A DNA stretch of 64,000 nt from Mayamaea pseudoterrestris (lineage: Eukaryota > Bacillariophyta > Bacillariophyceae > Sellaphorales > Sellaphoraceae), in assembly GCA_027923505.1 (NCBI GenBank), contig BROI01000007.1:1072070-1136069 (forward strand). Reading direction: 5' to 3'. The notes beneath the pieces were generated by a model. It was not told where the DNA came from. It did not search any database and worked only from the letters and a program-made list of their open reading frames with translations. Each line of letters starts with the position of its first letter. The first letter of the stretch is position 1. Shown here one piece after another: positions 20,849 to 31,363 of the stretch. The position numbers and the translations under genes are program-made.

Positions 20849-22657
20849 ATGGCATCCAGTGTTATTGCTCGCTCCTCGGCCAGGCTCGCGATCCAAAAGG
20901 TGCGTGCTTTCGTGAGGGGTAGATTCTTCGAGAATTGAGGCGAACAACTGCGTTTGACGGCGACTCAATCAAAATTTGGAAGAAGATGATGCTTCAAGAG
21001 GCGGAAGATGTGTATAGTATGATATGTGGAGGATTATGCTTGCTACGATGGCTGAGGATACAAAAACCTTTCTATGAAAATTTTATGCAGACTTTATTTC
21101 TGCCGCCGACCCATCCATCACCTTGCATCGAATTTGGAATGTTTGAAGTTATTTGTTGGCTTTTCTGTCGATACCATAATTACAGACGCTCACGATCCTC
21201 ATGTATTTCTGTTCTTATTTGTAGTCAACCTTTGCGGCAGCCAGTCGAAGCGTGACCACCTTGACCGAAACGCTTCTGGCGCAAGTTCCCGACAAGCAAA
21301 AGAAATTGGCCGAGCTCAAGAAGAATCATGGGGATCATGTGTAAGTAAAGCATATAGCATTATGTGAATGTGCATTTGTGTCTTCTTGCTGATTCATGGC
21401 TTCGTTTAAACCATTTTCACGTGACTCAGAATTGGCCAAGTAACGATTGACCAGTGCATTGGCGGCGCTCGTGGCGTCAAGTGCATGTTATGGGAAACCT
21501 CGAACCTTGATCCAGAGGAAGGTATCCGATTCCGCGGATTGACCATTCCAGAATGTCAAGCCGTCTTGCCAACCTACTCTGGCAATGTTGGCGACGGCGA
21601 ACCACTCTTGGAGAGTCTCATGTGGTTGCTGTTGACGAGCGAGGTGCCAACCAAGGAGCAGGTTGATACACTGACGGCCGACTTGCACCAGCGCTCTCAA
21701 CTGCCGGCGCATGTTGTTCCGCTGCTAAAATCCTTGCCCAAGGATATGCACCCCATGACGCAATTTACCATTGGCCTTGCTGCCTGTCAAACGGAATCAG
21801 AGTTTGCCAAGGCATATGCCAAGGGCGCCAACAAGGCTGACTACCACAAGTATGTGTTGGAGGACATTCTTTCCGTTGTTGCCAAGTTGCCCGAGATTGC
21901 GGCAACCATTTACAGGAACGTGTATTTCGATGGCGTCGTCAACAAGGACACTTCGTTGGACTATTCCGGAAACTTTTGTCGCATGCTTGGCTACAATGAT
22001 CCATCCTTTGACGAGCTCATGCGCCTCTACCTTTGCATTCACACGGACCACGAGGGAGGCAATGCGTCGGCGCACGCGACCCACTTGGTGGGCAGCACCT
22101 TGTCGGATCCGTACCTTTCCTACGCCGGTGGCTTGAACGCGCTGGCTGGTCCCTTGCACGGACTCGCCAATCAGGAAGTGTTAAAGTGGATTCAGGAACT
22201 CAAGGATCACTTTGACGCCGCCGGCAAGGAGGTGAACGAAGCAACCATTACCGAGTTTGCCTGGGAAACGCTCAACGCGAAAAAGGTGATTCCCGGCTAC
22301 GGACACGCGGTACTGCGCAAGACTGATCCGCGCTACACGTGCCAGCGTGAGTTTGCGCTCAAGCACTTGCCGGACGATCCCTTGTTCAAGCTTGTCGAAA
22401 CAATCTACCAAGTCATGCCTGGTATTTTGAAGGAGCATGGCAAGGTTGCCAATCCATACCCCAATGTCGACAGTCATTCTGGTGTCTTGCTGTGGCACTA
22501 TGGCTTTACCCAATTCTCCTACTATACGGTATTGTTTGGAGTGAGCCGCTCGGTGGGTGCCTTGAGCCAGCTTTACTGGGATCGAGCCCTTGGGTTGCCG
22601 CTGGAGCGTCCCAAGAGTGTCACGCCGGAGTGGCTGTGGAGTCAAGTTTCAAAGTAG
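20849..22657 (+). CDS. CS: mitochondrial citrate synthase
   Basis: Condenses acetyl-CoA and oxaloacetate at the entry of the TCA cycle. Exons are 20849-20899, 21225-21340 and 21430-22657; 464 residues. The first exon encodes [16 protein letters not shown], a mitochondrial presequence. The catalytic residues are in place: His in [14 protein letters not shown], His in [14 protein letters not shown] and Asp in NVDSHSG. Splicing restores [20 protein letters not shown]. Intron 1 is 325 bp, by far the longest in the window; the second is 89 bp. The length matches eukaryotic type I citrate synthases. It shares a divergent promoter with the small Tim gene. Confidence 0.96.
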
Positions 22658-22969
22658 TGTGAAATAAGTTAAAATGAATCATTTTGTTACAAGAGATTTG
22701 TTGGATTGGAATAACTGAATGAAGGTAGCTGAAAGGTGCCTCGACAAAGTGCTTGATCGTTGGAGGCAATTTGGCCTAACTTTGCTAACGTAGGTGACTC
22801 GCCTGATCCTTTAACCCTCATCGGTCACGCACAATGTCTTTCGCGACGCGCGCACCTCATTCCATTGATGGGCAAGCAAAAAAGTGAAAGCCGGACTGCT
22901 GCCATCATCTTGCCTTGGCCCCGGCATGACCAATAGCATGACGAAGTGGTTAGAATCGTAGTGAGCTTC
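22658..22969. other. intergenic, citrate synthase to Pro/Ser-repeat gene
   Basis: 312 bp with the citrate synthase 3' flank and the promoter of the next gene. No other feature is recognised. Confidence 0.5.
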
Positions 22970-25657
22970 ATGAAGGCGAGACAAAGGTTAAAGCGTTGCA
23001 GCAGCAGCATCTTGTTGCTGTTACTCGTCGCGCAAGCTGCATGCGGACTGTTCGTCGAGGACGAATTTCAACGTCACCATGACAGCAACGACAATGATGC
23101 TCGTCAGAAAGGCATGAAGCTACGGGGACATGTGAAGAAAGGAAAGGATCAGTACGAATCATTGACTCGCGTCCCAACTGGTCGACGTATTCCTCGCGTC
23201 GATGACAATAGCAGCCGACATCTTTCTCTCTTCTTCGGCGGCAAGTTTCAACATTTGATCGACTCGCGAGATGCATCACGAAACTCACAAAAGTCATTGA
23301 GACTGGATCGATACAGCAAGAGGAGTCGCTATACAAACTACTGGATCGATTACTACGTTAGGCGTGCCGCGCCAATGACGGCGGCAATGACAGTCACACG
23401 AGCGATGAACCAGCAGGAAGTGACACTGCGAAGCGGCTTTGGATCATCAAGGCAATACATTTACAATCAGCGATCACGTCGAAAGCAAAAATATTGGAGA
23501 CGGAGACGGATTTGGCGTCGCAGACAATGGAGATTGCGAGCGTACAGATCGCAGCCACTGCGGCAACAGAAAAACATGAGGGCCAGACCACGGCCGGCCG
23601 CACCGATGAGATTTCCCTCGTCAATGAGGACCAATCTCTCGCTGTCGTCAAGCAATATATTTGTCATGGCCAGATTTCGCCCCATTAAGCAAACGCACGC
23701 ATCCGTCTTTTTCCGTTGGTATGTCAGCGCCTCGGCAGTAAACAGACCAGCACCAAATGTTATGCGACCAACTAACATGGCGCGACCAACAACCATGGCG
23801 CGACCTACAACCATGGCGCGACCAAGACCAACACCAGCAAACATGCGTCCAGTCACTAGACCGACAAACGTCATGCAACCGTCGCTGCCAATGCGGCAAA
23901 TGATCATGCAGTCGCCACGACCAACCATGCCTCCGTTTGCTGGAACTTTGGCGCCGACGTCGACGGCTACTTTTGCACCTACTGCGTCACTGTCAACGCC
24001 AACCGTTCAGCCATCTCCCAGCGCTCCAAGCGTCAGGCCGCCAACTACCAAAGCTCCGACAATGGCGCCGACAAGCACTACCGTTGCACCTTCCGTCGAC
24101 AAGTCATCGAGTAGCGGGCCATCCGCTAATAGCAATGCACCGTCCAATAGCAATGCGCCATCCATCATCAGCAATGCTCCGAGTTTTAACAATTCAACTT
24201 TGATTCCGTCCATGAGCAATGTACCAAGCGTTAGCAATACTTCGGAATTTCCAAGCGTTGCCCCGTCATTGATAAATGCATCGGCTTTTCCGTCCAGCAG
24301 TCTATCTCCAACAATAATCAATGCATCAAGTGTACCAACCATCATTAGCCTGAATCCAACATCTTCGTCTTTTCCAAGCGCAAGCGCTGCTCCTTCGGTC
24401 AACAATGTTTCAGCCATTCAAAGTTCTGCGCCGTCCATCATGCCGACGCAGCTGCCGTCGAGGTTAGCCACATCTACAATACCGAGCATAATACCAAGTA
24501 GTTTCCCATCGTCCGAGCATCCGTCAAGCCAAGCCACTTTGCCAAGCTTGTTGCCGTCGGAGCAGCCGTCACTCACTGCAAGCCCATCATTGTCTACAGT
24601 TCCCAGCGTCGTGCCAACAACTACTACCTCATCATCCCAGCTACCTAGTATAGTACCGTCACTCGCTGCTACAGTCTTTCCTTCATTGATACCCACACGC
24701 ATATCCTCGCAAGTGACGCCGTCGACTGCTCCGTCAGTGATATCAAGCAATGTTCCAACTGGGCAGCCGTCGTTGAATGATAGCTTGATGCCGTCGATAA
24801 TCCCGACGGTAGTGCCGTTCACTCAGCCGTCAGCGATGCCGTCGCAATTAACAAGCAAATTGCCTTCAAAAGGACCATCGGCTGTCTCATCGGCAGGCCC
24901 AAGTCAAACTCCCTCAACTTTGCCGTCGGCTACATTTCAGACACCAAGCGCCATTCCTTCACTATTGCCATCGACCGCACCGTCAGCGGGAACCACCATG
25001 TTTCCGTCAGTATCGCCAAGCTCAGCTCCGTCGGAAACACCGTCTTTTACTGCCAGTAGCTTTCCAAGTGGATTTCCGAGCACGCAACCTTCAGACGGTC
25101 CAACAAGTCAAGCTACATCGCAATCTCCGAGTCCACTTCCAAGCATTTCGCCCTCGCAAGGACCAACAAACGCCATCACTTTATCGCCGTCTACTTTGCC
25201 AAGCGCTCTGCCGTCGCAATTACCCACAGCCCGAGCAACAACGCTGTTGCCGTCAGCCTTTCCTAGCGTCTCACCTTCACAATCGCCATCCAAAGCCATT
25301 ACTCCCTTGCCGTCGGCCTTGCCAAGCGCGCTGCCGTCGCAATCACCTACGCTTCGAGCAACGACGCTAGTGCCTTCTTCCGTACCCAGCGTCTCGCCGT
25401 CGCAAGTGCCAACTGTTGCAATCACCTTGTCACCGTCGGGATTGCCGAGCGCGGCGCCGTCGCAATCGCCTACCCTTCGAGCAACGACATTGGTGCCTTC
25501 TTCCGTACCCAGTATTCCGCCAACGACGCCACCATCAAAGGCACCGACTGTTGCGCCATCCAACCGTCCAAGTGTTGCGCCGTCCGAGCAACCGTCCAGA
25601 GCTGCCACTGAATCACCGTCTGGCAGACCAAGCTTCTTGCCGACGGCGACGCCCTGA
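22970..25657 (+). CDS. secreted Pro/Ser/Thr-repeat protein, putative cell-wall or surface protein
   Basis: 895 residues, single exon. It begins MKARQRLKRCSSSILLLLLV, a signal peptide ending near AQAACG. Residues 30-270 are basic and rich in Arg, Tyr and Gln. Three 18-bp repeats (around 23776-23835) encode tandem MARPTT units. From about residue 340 to the end it is one long run of PSxxPS-type repeats without a folded domain; the last part contains three 123-bp (41-residue) tandem units. PSxxPS tracts are common in secreted proteins of diatoms and brown algae and are likely heavily O-glycosylated. No membrane anchor, chitin-binding or LRR module is seen. The start was chosen as the ATG directly before the signal peptide. 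Confidence 0.8.
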   Translation: MKARQRLKRCSSSILLLLLVAQAACGLFVEDEFQRHHDSNDNDARQKGMKLRGHVKKGKDQYESLTRVPTGRRIPRVDDNSSRHLSLFFGGKFQHLIDSRDASRNSQKSLRLDRYSKRSRYTNYWIDYYVRRAAPMTAAMTVTRAMNQQEVTLRSGFGSSRQYIYNQRSRRKQKYWRRRRIWRRRQWRLRAYRSQPLRQQKNMRARPRPAAPMRFPSSMRTNLSLSSSNIFVMARFRPIKQTHASVFFRWYVSASAVNRPAPNVMRPTNMARPTTMARPTTMARPRPTPANMRPVTRPTNVMQPSLPMRQMIMQSPRPTMPPFAGTLAPTSTATFAPTASLSTPTVQPSPSAPSVRPPTTKAPTMAPTSTTVAPSVDKSSSSGPSANSNAPSNSNAPSIISNAPSFNNSTLIPSMSNVPSVSNTSEFPSVAPSLINASAFPSSSLSPTIINASSVPTIISLNPTSSSFPSASAAPSVNNVSAIQSSAPSIMPTQLPSRLATSTIPSIIPSSFPSSEHPSSQATLPSLLPSEQPSLTASPSLSTVPSVVPTTTTSSSQLPSIVPSLAATVFPSLIPTRISSQVTPSTAPSVISSNVPTGQPSLNDSLMPSIIPTVVPFTQPSAMPSQLTSKLPSKGPSAVSSAGPSQTPSTLPSATFQTPSAIPSLLPSTAPSAGTTMFPSVSPSSAPSETPSFTASSFPSGFPSTQPSDGPTSQATSQSPSPLPSISPSQGPTNAITLSPSTLPSALPSQLPTARATTLLPSAFPSVSPSQSPSKAITPLPSALPSALPSQSPTLRATTLVPSSVPSVSPSQVPTVAITLSPSGLPSAAPSQSPTLRATTLVPSSVPSIPPTTPPSKAPTVAPSNRPSVAPSEQPSRAATESPSGRPSFLPTATP
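23776..23835 (+). repeat. 18-bp in-frame repeats (MARPTT)
   Basis: Three near-identical 18-bp units starting ATGGCGCGACC; each encodes Met-Ala-Arg-Pro with a variable pair. They lie inside the Pro/Ser-repeat gene. Confidence 0.8.
25196..25530 (+). repeat. three tandem 123-bp units in the Pro/Ser-repeat gene
   Basis: Units begin with TTGCC at 25196, 25319 and 25442, an exact 123-bp period that keeps the frame. Each unit reads LPSALPSQ, then a RATTL block, then PS-rich sequence. The third unit is truncated by different sequence. This shows recent growth of the protein by unequal exchange. Confidence 0.85.
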
Positions 25658-26100
25658 GAAACGTGACATTCGCTACTATCACCGACATGCTCAAAATATG
25701 CGACCGTCGCTATCGCCGCGGACTCTATCATGAGCCTTACGGGCGCCGTCTTGATTGTTCGAGCACATTGCTCCTTCTTCACCTAATATGCCCTAGATGT
25801 CGGCTGTTCTTTGCTCGCTTTGCTAATGAATTTATAATTTGTATCTATTGTGCTGTTCTGTGATAAAATACTGTAGTTGGAAGTAGCGTTGCGCCAGAAT
25901 TGGGTTCATTCATTGCGAAGGGTAGCTAGTTTCAGGGGTCTTTCGAGGGTCCGCATCTTGAAAGAGTTCCGTCCGGGGGCGGCTGGCGTTTCATCACGGA
26001 CCGTTTCGTTACGCGGCTGCAGCATCGACTCTTGCTTTCGCTCGTCTACCCTCTTCTTGCCGACTACAACTGTAACAATACAAGCAATACTAAACCAAGC
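25658..26100. other. intergenic, Pro/Ser-repeat gene to SNARE
   Basis: 443 bp with no recognised feature beyond flanking untranslated regions. Short overlapping open frames lack coding character. Confidence 0.5.
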
Positions 26101-26309
26101 ATGTCGGTTTCCGACTGGGACAATGAGTATGCTCGCTTGGCTCGGGCCGCCACGCAAATGCGAACGCCAGGCATTGAAACGCATGCTTCCGACGTTCCTT
26201 CCCTGCAGCAGGCCTTGACTCGTCTGGAGCACGAGATAGATAATTTGGGCTTGCAGGCATCGGAAGTCATGCGTCGCAAGCGACTCGTGCAGCACTTGAT
26301 GCAGTCGTC

Positions 26310-26352
<43 letters not shown>

Positions 26353-26709
26353 AGAGCAGCGCGTGGTAGCGGGTTTGGAAGTAACACTGCTGCTTCGAAC
26401 GAGCAGCAGCCGCAGCAGTATTCGCAAATGAGCATGGCCATGCGTCAGCAAGACAGTTTGATTGACGAACTTGCCGTTGGAATTGGACGACTTAAGAACC
26501 AGACTGTCAGTATTGGCGAGGAAGCCTCGATGCATGTGAACCTGCTCAATCAAATGGAGGACGGTTTGGATGCGGCGGAAGCTGGTCTGCAAGCCGAGAC
26601 TCGCCGAGCTTCGCGATTGAAGGAGGATCAGAGTGTTTGGAGGCTGCAATTGATTCTTGCTGGTGAATTCATCTTGCTGATTCTCTTGATCTTTATGGGT
26701 CTGACGTAA
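26101..26709 (+). CDS. Qc-type SNARE (syntaxin 6/8-like) with poly-Gln tract
   Basis: Membrane-fusion protein of the endosome/Golgi system. Single exon, 202 residues. The N-terminal half is helical (VPSLQQALTRLEHEIDNLGL). A CAG-repeat run follows, encoding about 16 consecutive Gln. The SNARE motif starts at MAMRQQDSLIDELAVGIGRL, has the zero-layer Gln in LKNQTVSIGEE and continues to LLNQMEDGLDAAEAGL. The C-terminal anchor is LQLILAGEFILLILLIFMGL. This order and the ending in a tail anchor fit Qc-SNAREs of the syntaxin 8/6 group. The start is the first in-frame ATG. The Gln tract lies in the linker, where length changes should be tolerated. Confidence 0.88.
26309..26350 (+). repeat. CAG trinucleotide repeat
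   Basis: About fourteen CAG units followed by CAA, in frame, coding poly-Gln in the Qc-SNARE gene. It is a likely length-polymorphic microsatellite. Confidence 0.9.
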
Positions 26710-26945
26710 ATGATACTTTTACGTCAGGACTGTTATTGGTGATAATATGCGGAAAGCAAGGAGACGGAAGGCTGACATGAGGACGATAATGAACTGAAAG
26801 TCCGGCTAGACAGCGGCAAGGGTGGTATGACAAGTTAGTAACATAAAGAGTGATATAAGAAATTGAGTTAGATATTACATAGGTGTTCAAACACGTAACA
26901 TGCACCTTCTCTTCGTGCCATGGGACACGTTTTAGCACACGATTC

Positions 26946-27536
26946 TCAAAATGTCGAAGGCTTGGGCATGAACGGCACGACGTTCTCCATGACTACATGC
27001 AACATTTCATTGTGTCGCATGTCCGCCTTTATTGACTTCCAATTCTTCGCTGCCCACTGGAGAGCTGTAGAAACATCCATCAAAGGCTTAGGAGGGTTCA
27101 AGATACATGCCACCTTCCAAAGTGCAAGCTCTAGTAAAAGCATCGATGTATTCCATTCCAATATCTCAGCCATGCATTGTAACTGGGCCAAAGGCAAAAG
27201 CTCGGTACCTTCCGTCTGTTCGTCGAACAAGTACATAAGCATATTCTCACGTAGTTGGGAACCAGCAGCGTTATGACCTCGCGTCTTCACCAAAAGCCGG
27301 TGCATTTCCTTCGATCGATCCATAAAGCTAACAAGCGCCGTTTTGCAGATTTGTACTTCTTCAAGATGGAAAGGGCATTCTAAATGCTTCTGCGAGTTAT
27401 ACGATTGGCAACCTCTAAGCTCTGAACAAAGCTTGCAACGGTAAATGTAGACGTTTTCATTGTTGTAGCTACGGGATACCAAATGTTTTTGGATGTCTAA
27501 CACCAAGGGAAGATCCCTTAAGAAAATTGCATCCAT
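26946..27536 (-). CDS. unknown protein with Cys/His cluster, copy 1
   Basis: 196 residues from the ATG at 27536 (MDAIFLRDLPLVLDIQ). I do not know the family. A Cys/His group, CKLC, then about 15 residues, then QKHLECPFH, could bind zinc in the manner of a BED or C2H2 finger. The C-terminal half is helical (LLLELALWKVACILNPPKPL, STALQWAAKNWKSIKADMRH, NEMLHVVMENVVPFMPK). A diverged paralogue lies at 29046-29644, and the 3' flanks of the two copies are also related, so a segment of about 0.8 kb was duplicated. The start was chosen by alignment with the copy 2 start. It may be part of a larger gene whose upstream exons I cannot identify. Confidence 0.55.
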   Translation of the reverse strand: MDAIFLRDLPLVLDIQKHLVSRSYNNENVYIYRCKLCSELRGCQSYNSQKHLECPFHLEEVQICKTALVSFMDRSKEMHRLLVKTRGHNAAGSQLRENMLMYLFDEQTEGTELLPLAQLQCMAEILEWNTSMLLLELALWKVACILNPPKPLMDVSTALQWAAKNWKSIKADMRHNEMLHVVMENVVPFMPKPSTF

Positions 27537-29045
27537 CGTTCGAGAACAAAAGTACTTTGGATGCAAATGGTTCCAAGAAGGGGTCAAGGTGTTGCTGCAG
27601 CAATCGAGCTTTTGGTTTTATCAAAAGTTGTGGATTGTGTTGCTTTTGTTGTGCCGGTTTTCCTGTAAATTTCGATTTATCAAGCTCAAGAAGCATTCTT
27701 CGCAGATCACAATTTTACATGTATCCCGTATCGATTGCAGTGCTCTCTTCTTGGTGATCGGTTGCTACGTAACCCCACCCAGCTAACTCCATCAATTGTG
27801 TGTCGTATGCACAGGCAGTATGCACAGGCAGCTTTAGCAGATTGTTTTGCATGATACCTCTCTACCTTCTACCGGTCGGTACCATGCTGTCTACGGAGTA
27901 CGTAGTAATACTGCGCATGTACAAGTAGGCATAAAAGTGTCCCGCGCTTTGCTTTTTGTGCTATCAGCAAAAGGTCGTTGCGGTTTTCGGTGCGACATCT
28001 TTCCAACGATGTCATCACATCATTATCAAGCCAGCATCGCCATGGAAATCCTATCCTCATTCATGTACTTGAAACTTGCAGCACATTAGGCCTTTTTAGA
28101 TGCAAGTTGAGTGTACCTTTAGGTGAATCTGAGCGAGCACACGTGGCCGCTTTCTTTGCTCCTTTGGATTGCAATCGTTTGCTCAGTCTCAGTGTCCTTG
28201 CACCGACCCACATCACATCTAATTCAAACCTACTAGTAAAGCGACTTTCACCGGACAACAGTCTTTGCACTTTAAAGACTATTGTTCAAGCAGTAAGACG
28301 AGAGCAGCAACAAAAGAAACGTTTAACTGGCGTCTGAGCCCAACCATAAAGCCTGGCTACACTCAAGCTCCGTTGCCGTTCGTCTTTGTTTGCAAGCGAC
28401 GTTTCATGGACGCCCATGACAAAGCTAGTACCAAGCAAGCAAGGAATTGAATCCAAGAACCATTTTACTCGAGTCCTAATAGGAACGCGCACCTCTACCA
28501 TCCTTCGATCCAAGTGCAACAACAAAGGAGGCTCTGTACACGTTTAGAGGCATCCTGCAAACAAGCTAGCGAGGCGCTCTTCCCTCACCTTTTGCATCTA
28601 AAGCGCTGCGGTCTCGTCCAAGGATCCTTGGAATCCACAGCTCCAAGTGCTGCCAATGACAAGACGAAGAGAAAGGCAGAAAGCCAAGGAACGTTCCCCG
28701 TCGGCAACGAGAGCCACCGTTGTCCTCCACGGTAGCGCTCCTCGAGCTCCGTCCAAGGCTCCTCGGAATCCACAGCTACAAGCGCACCTGAGGTTAAAGC
28801 AAAAGACAGTCTTAAAGGGCTCAAGTTCGAAGCAATCGCAAACGAAACCGACTCAGGTGCAATGAAGTGGAAGCCTGATTGGAGATGGAGACTGAGATTA
28901 AAAGCCGACTAGACGGCGGTAAAGCGTGTTACAAGAAGATAAATATATATTCTTTACGTAATTGTTTAAATCAATTTTACATGCAACCTGCAACTTTCCT
29001 TCGCTGCTTTGTGACACCTACGGTATCAGCTCGCGAGTTTCTAAT
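27537..29045. other. gene-poor stretch between the two unknown copies
   Basis: About 1.5 kb with no convincing gene. It contains an imperfect 33-bp direct repeat (28615-28647 and 28750-28782, both starting CGTCCAAGG) 135 bp apart, and from about 28870 sequence related to the 3' flank of copy 1 (GACTAGACGGCGGTAAAG against GGCTAGACAGCGGCAAGG). It is probably degenerated duplicate DNA. Confidence 0.5.
28615..28782 (+). repeat. imperfect 33-bp direct repeat, 135 bp apart
   Basis: Two 33-bp copies at 28615 and 28750 differ at three positions; the core is GGAATCCACAGCT. It lies in the gene-poor stretch and may be a remnant of a tandem duplication. Confidence 0.65.
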
Positions 29046-29644
29046 TCATGCCAGCTTGAACAGGAACGGAACAACGTTTTCCATAACTACATGAAGCATC
29101 TCATTGTGCCGCATATCTGCCTTGTTGGACTTCCAGCCCTTTGCTGCCCACTGAAGAGTCGAGGAAACATCCGTGAACGGTTTGGGGGAATTTAAAATGC
29201 ATGCCCCCTTCCAAAGCGCTAGCTCCAAAAGAACTAACGCAGTATCCAACTTGAAGCGCTCAACGACAGAGCGCAAGTGTTCGAAAGGCGAAGGTTTAAT
29301 TCCTCGTGCCGTTCGTCAAAAAGATACAGGAGCATATGCTCGTGCATCTGAACACCAACATTGTGACCGCGTGCTCCCGCTAGAAGCGTGTATACCTCTT
29401 TAGATCGTGACATGTAGCAACCAAGCTCAGTGTTAAGGACGTTTACTTTGTGGCAATGAATGGAGCAACTCTTGTGCTTTTGCAAGTCTGCTTCATTACC
29501 TCGAGAAGTACTAGAAAATTCGTCAGGGCACAGCTTGCACTTGCAGCGATAGAGGGAATGTGCTAAGTAGCTATATGTGAACAACTTTTCCGAATCGATC
29601 GAGAAAGAAAGGTCTTTAACGTCATTTAAAAAGAGTTTTTCCAT
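29046..29644 (-). pseudogene. frameshifted paralogue of the unknown gene (copy 2)
   Basis: Diverged copy of the gene at 26946-27536. The first part, in one frame, has MEKLFLNDVKDLSFSID, CKLC and QKHKSCSIHCHK, matching the Cys/His cluster of copy 1. Around 29290-29300 the similarity jumps to another frame (LLLELALWKG version VLLELALWKGACILNSPKPF, then NEMLHVVMENVVPF), without GT...AG signals that could make an intron. The parts together cover the whole length of copy 1, so one small indel separates them. It is either a young pseudogene or a sequencing error. There is a very similar C-terminal end in both copies. Confidence 0.65.
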
Positions 29645-30120
29645 GGTCACGTGAAGCGAAACGAATACACAACTTGAGTTTCGGAGTTGCTTTTAAAGGC
29701 CTACTGATTTATGAGCTACCAGATACCGTACGGAACTTTTGCCAGTTTCCATCAAATCTCTGCATCGGCTCTCAAGACTGTCTTCCACTAATCTCTCATT
29801 TTCACGATACAAGTGCGAGAAATCATCGCTTTCCCGCCGTGCCTATAGGTCTCGTTCCCTTTCTGCTTTTCTCTCCTGTTTATTAAAGTCAATAGTTGAG
29901 ACTGTTTCGGTTGATCGCGAGCACAGCTGTGCATTCGGTACTATGCAATAGTCAGATAGCCACTGCATTATGTTCCAAAGGTATGTGGCAAAGCGGCGCT
30001 CCATCGTCATTGCTTTACTTTTGCTTTCCAGACGGAACGGAACGCGTCACACCGGTTCTCGATCAACCAAAAATTCCGTCGCGGCGTCACACACATCATT
30101 CTTCTCCTCCTCCATGTAGC
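29645..30120. other. intergenic, upstream of ADP/ATP carrier
   Basis: 476 bp with no recognised gene. An in-frame upstream ATG at 29983 would add 46 residues to the carrier, but carriers of this family normally lack an extension, so it is treated as untranslated. Confidence 0.45.
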
Positions 30121-31293
30121 ATGGCATCGGCACCAGGCTTAACAACAAAGAAGCGACCGGTACCTCAATGGAAGGAAGCGTTCGCCGGAGGAGTTGCTGG
30201 TGCCTTCTCCAAGACGGCGCTAGCTCCCGTCGAGCGCGTCAAACTACTGAGTGAGTGAACCGACTACCGAGGAACATTTTTTGTGTGACAGCACTTGCAT
30301 TGCACTTTAACAATGGCTGCAGCCGTGATAATGCACAAAGACTTATCTTTTGAATCTTCATTGATACACTTAGAACAACTCCAGGGCTCCGTCAAGCTCG
30401 GACCATTAGCCAGCACGTCCCACTCATCGGCATGGCAAGTCGCCGCGAACGTTTATCGGCAGGAAGGATTGCTGGCCTTTTGGAGAGGCAACCTTCCCAA
30501 TGTACTACGCACAGCCGGATCTGCCGCCATTAATTTCACCTGCATGGACTACTACAAAAAGGTGGCCGTGGCTCCCTACTTTGAAAAACTTCTGTTGTCG
30601 TCGTCGTCATCCACAACAACCTCATCGCCGTCTACTCTACAGAAACGCCAGCGACAGAGCCAGTTCATTACGAGCATTGTTTCCGGCGGCTTGGCCGGCG
30701 CATCCTCCACCACGCTACTGTATCCCTTTGAGTTTCTACGTACGCGACTGGCCATGGATGTGGGCGCCTTGGAGCAGCGAAAGTACGTCGGCATGAAGCA
30801 AGTCGTCAGTAGCATACTGCGCAGTGACGGAATCAGGGGATTCTTTCAAGGCTACGGCGTGGCGCTGGCGGGTGGAGTGGTTTATCGAATACTCTTTCTG
30901 GGTGGGTATGACGCCATCAAGGATGAAGTCTTGTATCGCAAGCAGCAACGAGAGTTGCGTAGTAGTGACGCCATTGCTGGCAATGGTTTTTCGTCGCCAT
31001 CCAGCGTTCAACTGACATGGTCGGAGCGCATGGTCATTGCACAATCCATTAGCTTGACGGCGGGAACACTATGTTATCCGTTCGATTCGGTGCGGCGACG
31101 CATGATGATGCAGGCCGGGCAAGCCACGACGGAACGATCCTATGCGAGCTCGGTTGATTGCATGCGTCAAGTTTTGCGAAAGGAAGGAGTGCGAGGCTTT
31201 TACCTTGGCATTGGACCAAACTTGGTCCGATCAGTGTCTGGTGCACTGTTGCTGGTTGGCTATGATGCGGTTCGATCGCTATTACGGTATTAA
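30121..31293 (+). CDS. mitochondrial ADP/ATP carrier-like protein
   Basis: Inner-membrane exchanger. Exons are 30121-30250 and 30374-31293 (123-bp intron, GTGAGT...CTTAG); 349 residues. Three mitochondrial-carrier repeats carry the PxD/ExxK/R signatures: APVERVK, YPFEFLRTR and YPFDSVRRR. The third continues to RRRMMM, the diagnostic ADP/ATP carrier signature. FRGNLPNVLR-type sequence is present as FWRGNLPNVLR. It is longer than typical carriers (about 300) because of a Ser/Thr-rich insert after repeat 1 (SSSSSTTTSSPS). The start was chosen because carriers begin shortly before the first helix. Confidence 0.88.
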
Positions 31294-31363
31294 TCATAAC
31301 TTAAATGATTTGGCTGTAAGAATGGCTACAATGTTTTAACTGTTACGAATGCAATTCTGCCCT

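Noticed and set aside
20980-21060. C/D-box snoRNA in citrate synthase intron 1
   Set aside because: Only a weak C-box match and no terminal stem; kept as a low-interest remark, not as a feature.
24007-25782. Several minus-strand open frames opposite the Pro/Ser-repeat gene
   Set aside because: They are mirror images of the repetitive coding strand (Asp/Gly/Leu-rich), as expected of a reverse-read PSxxPS tract.
29046-29644. Selenocysteine or intron explanation for the broken copy
   Set aside because: The break is a change of frame, not an in-frame TGA, and no GT...AG pair fits.
29983-30120. N-terminal extension of the ADP/ATP carrier from an upstream in-frame ATG
   Set aside because: The added 46 residues resemble untranslated DNA and family members start just before the first helix.
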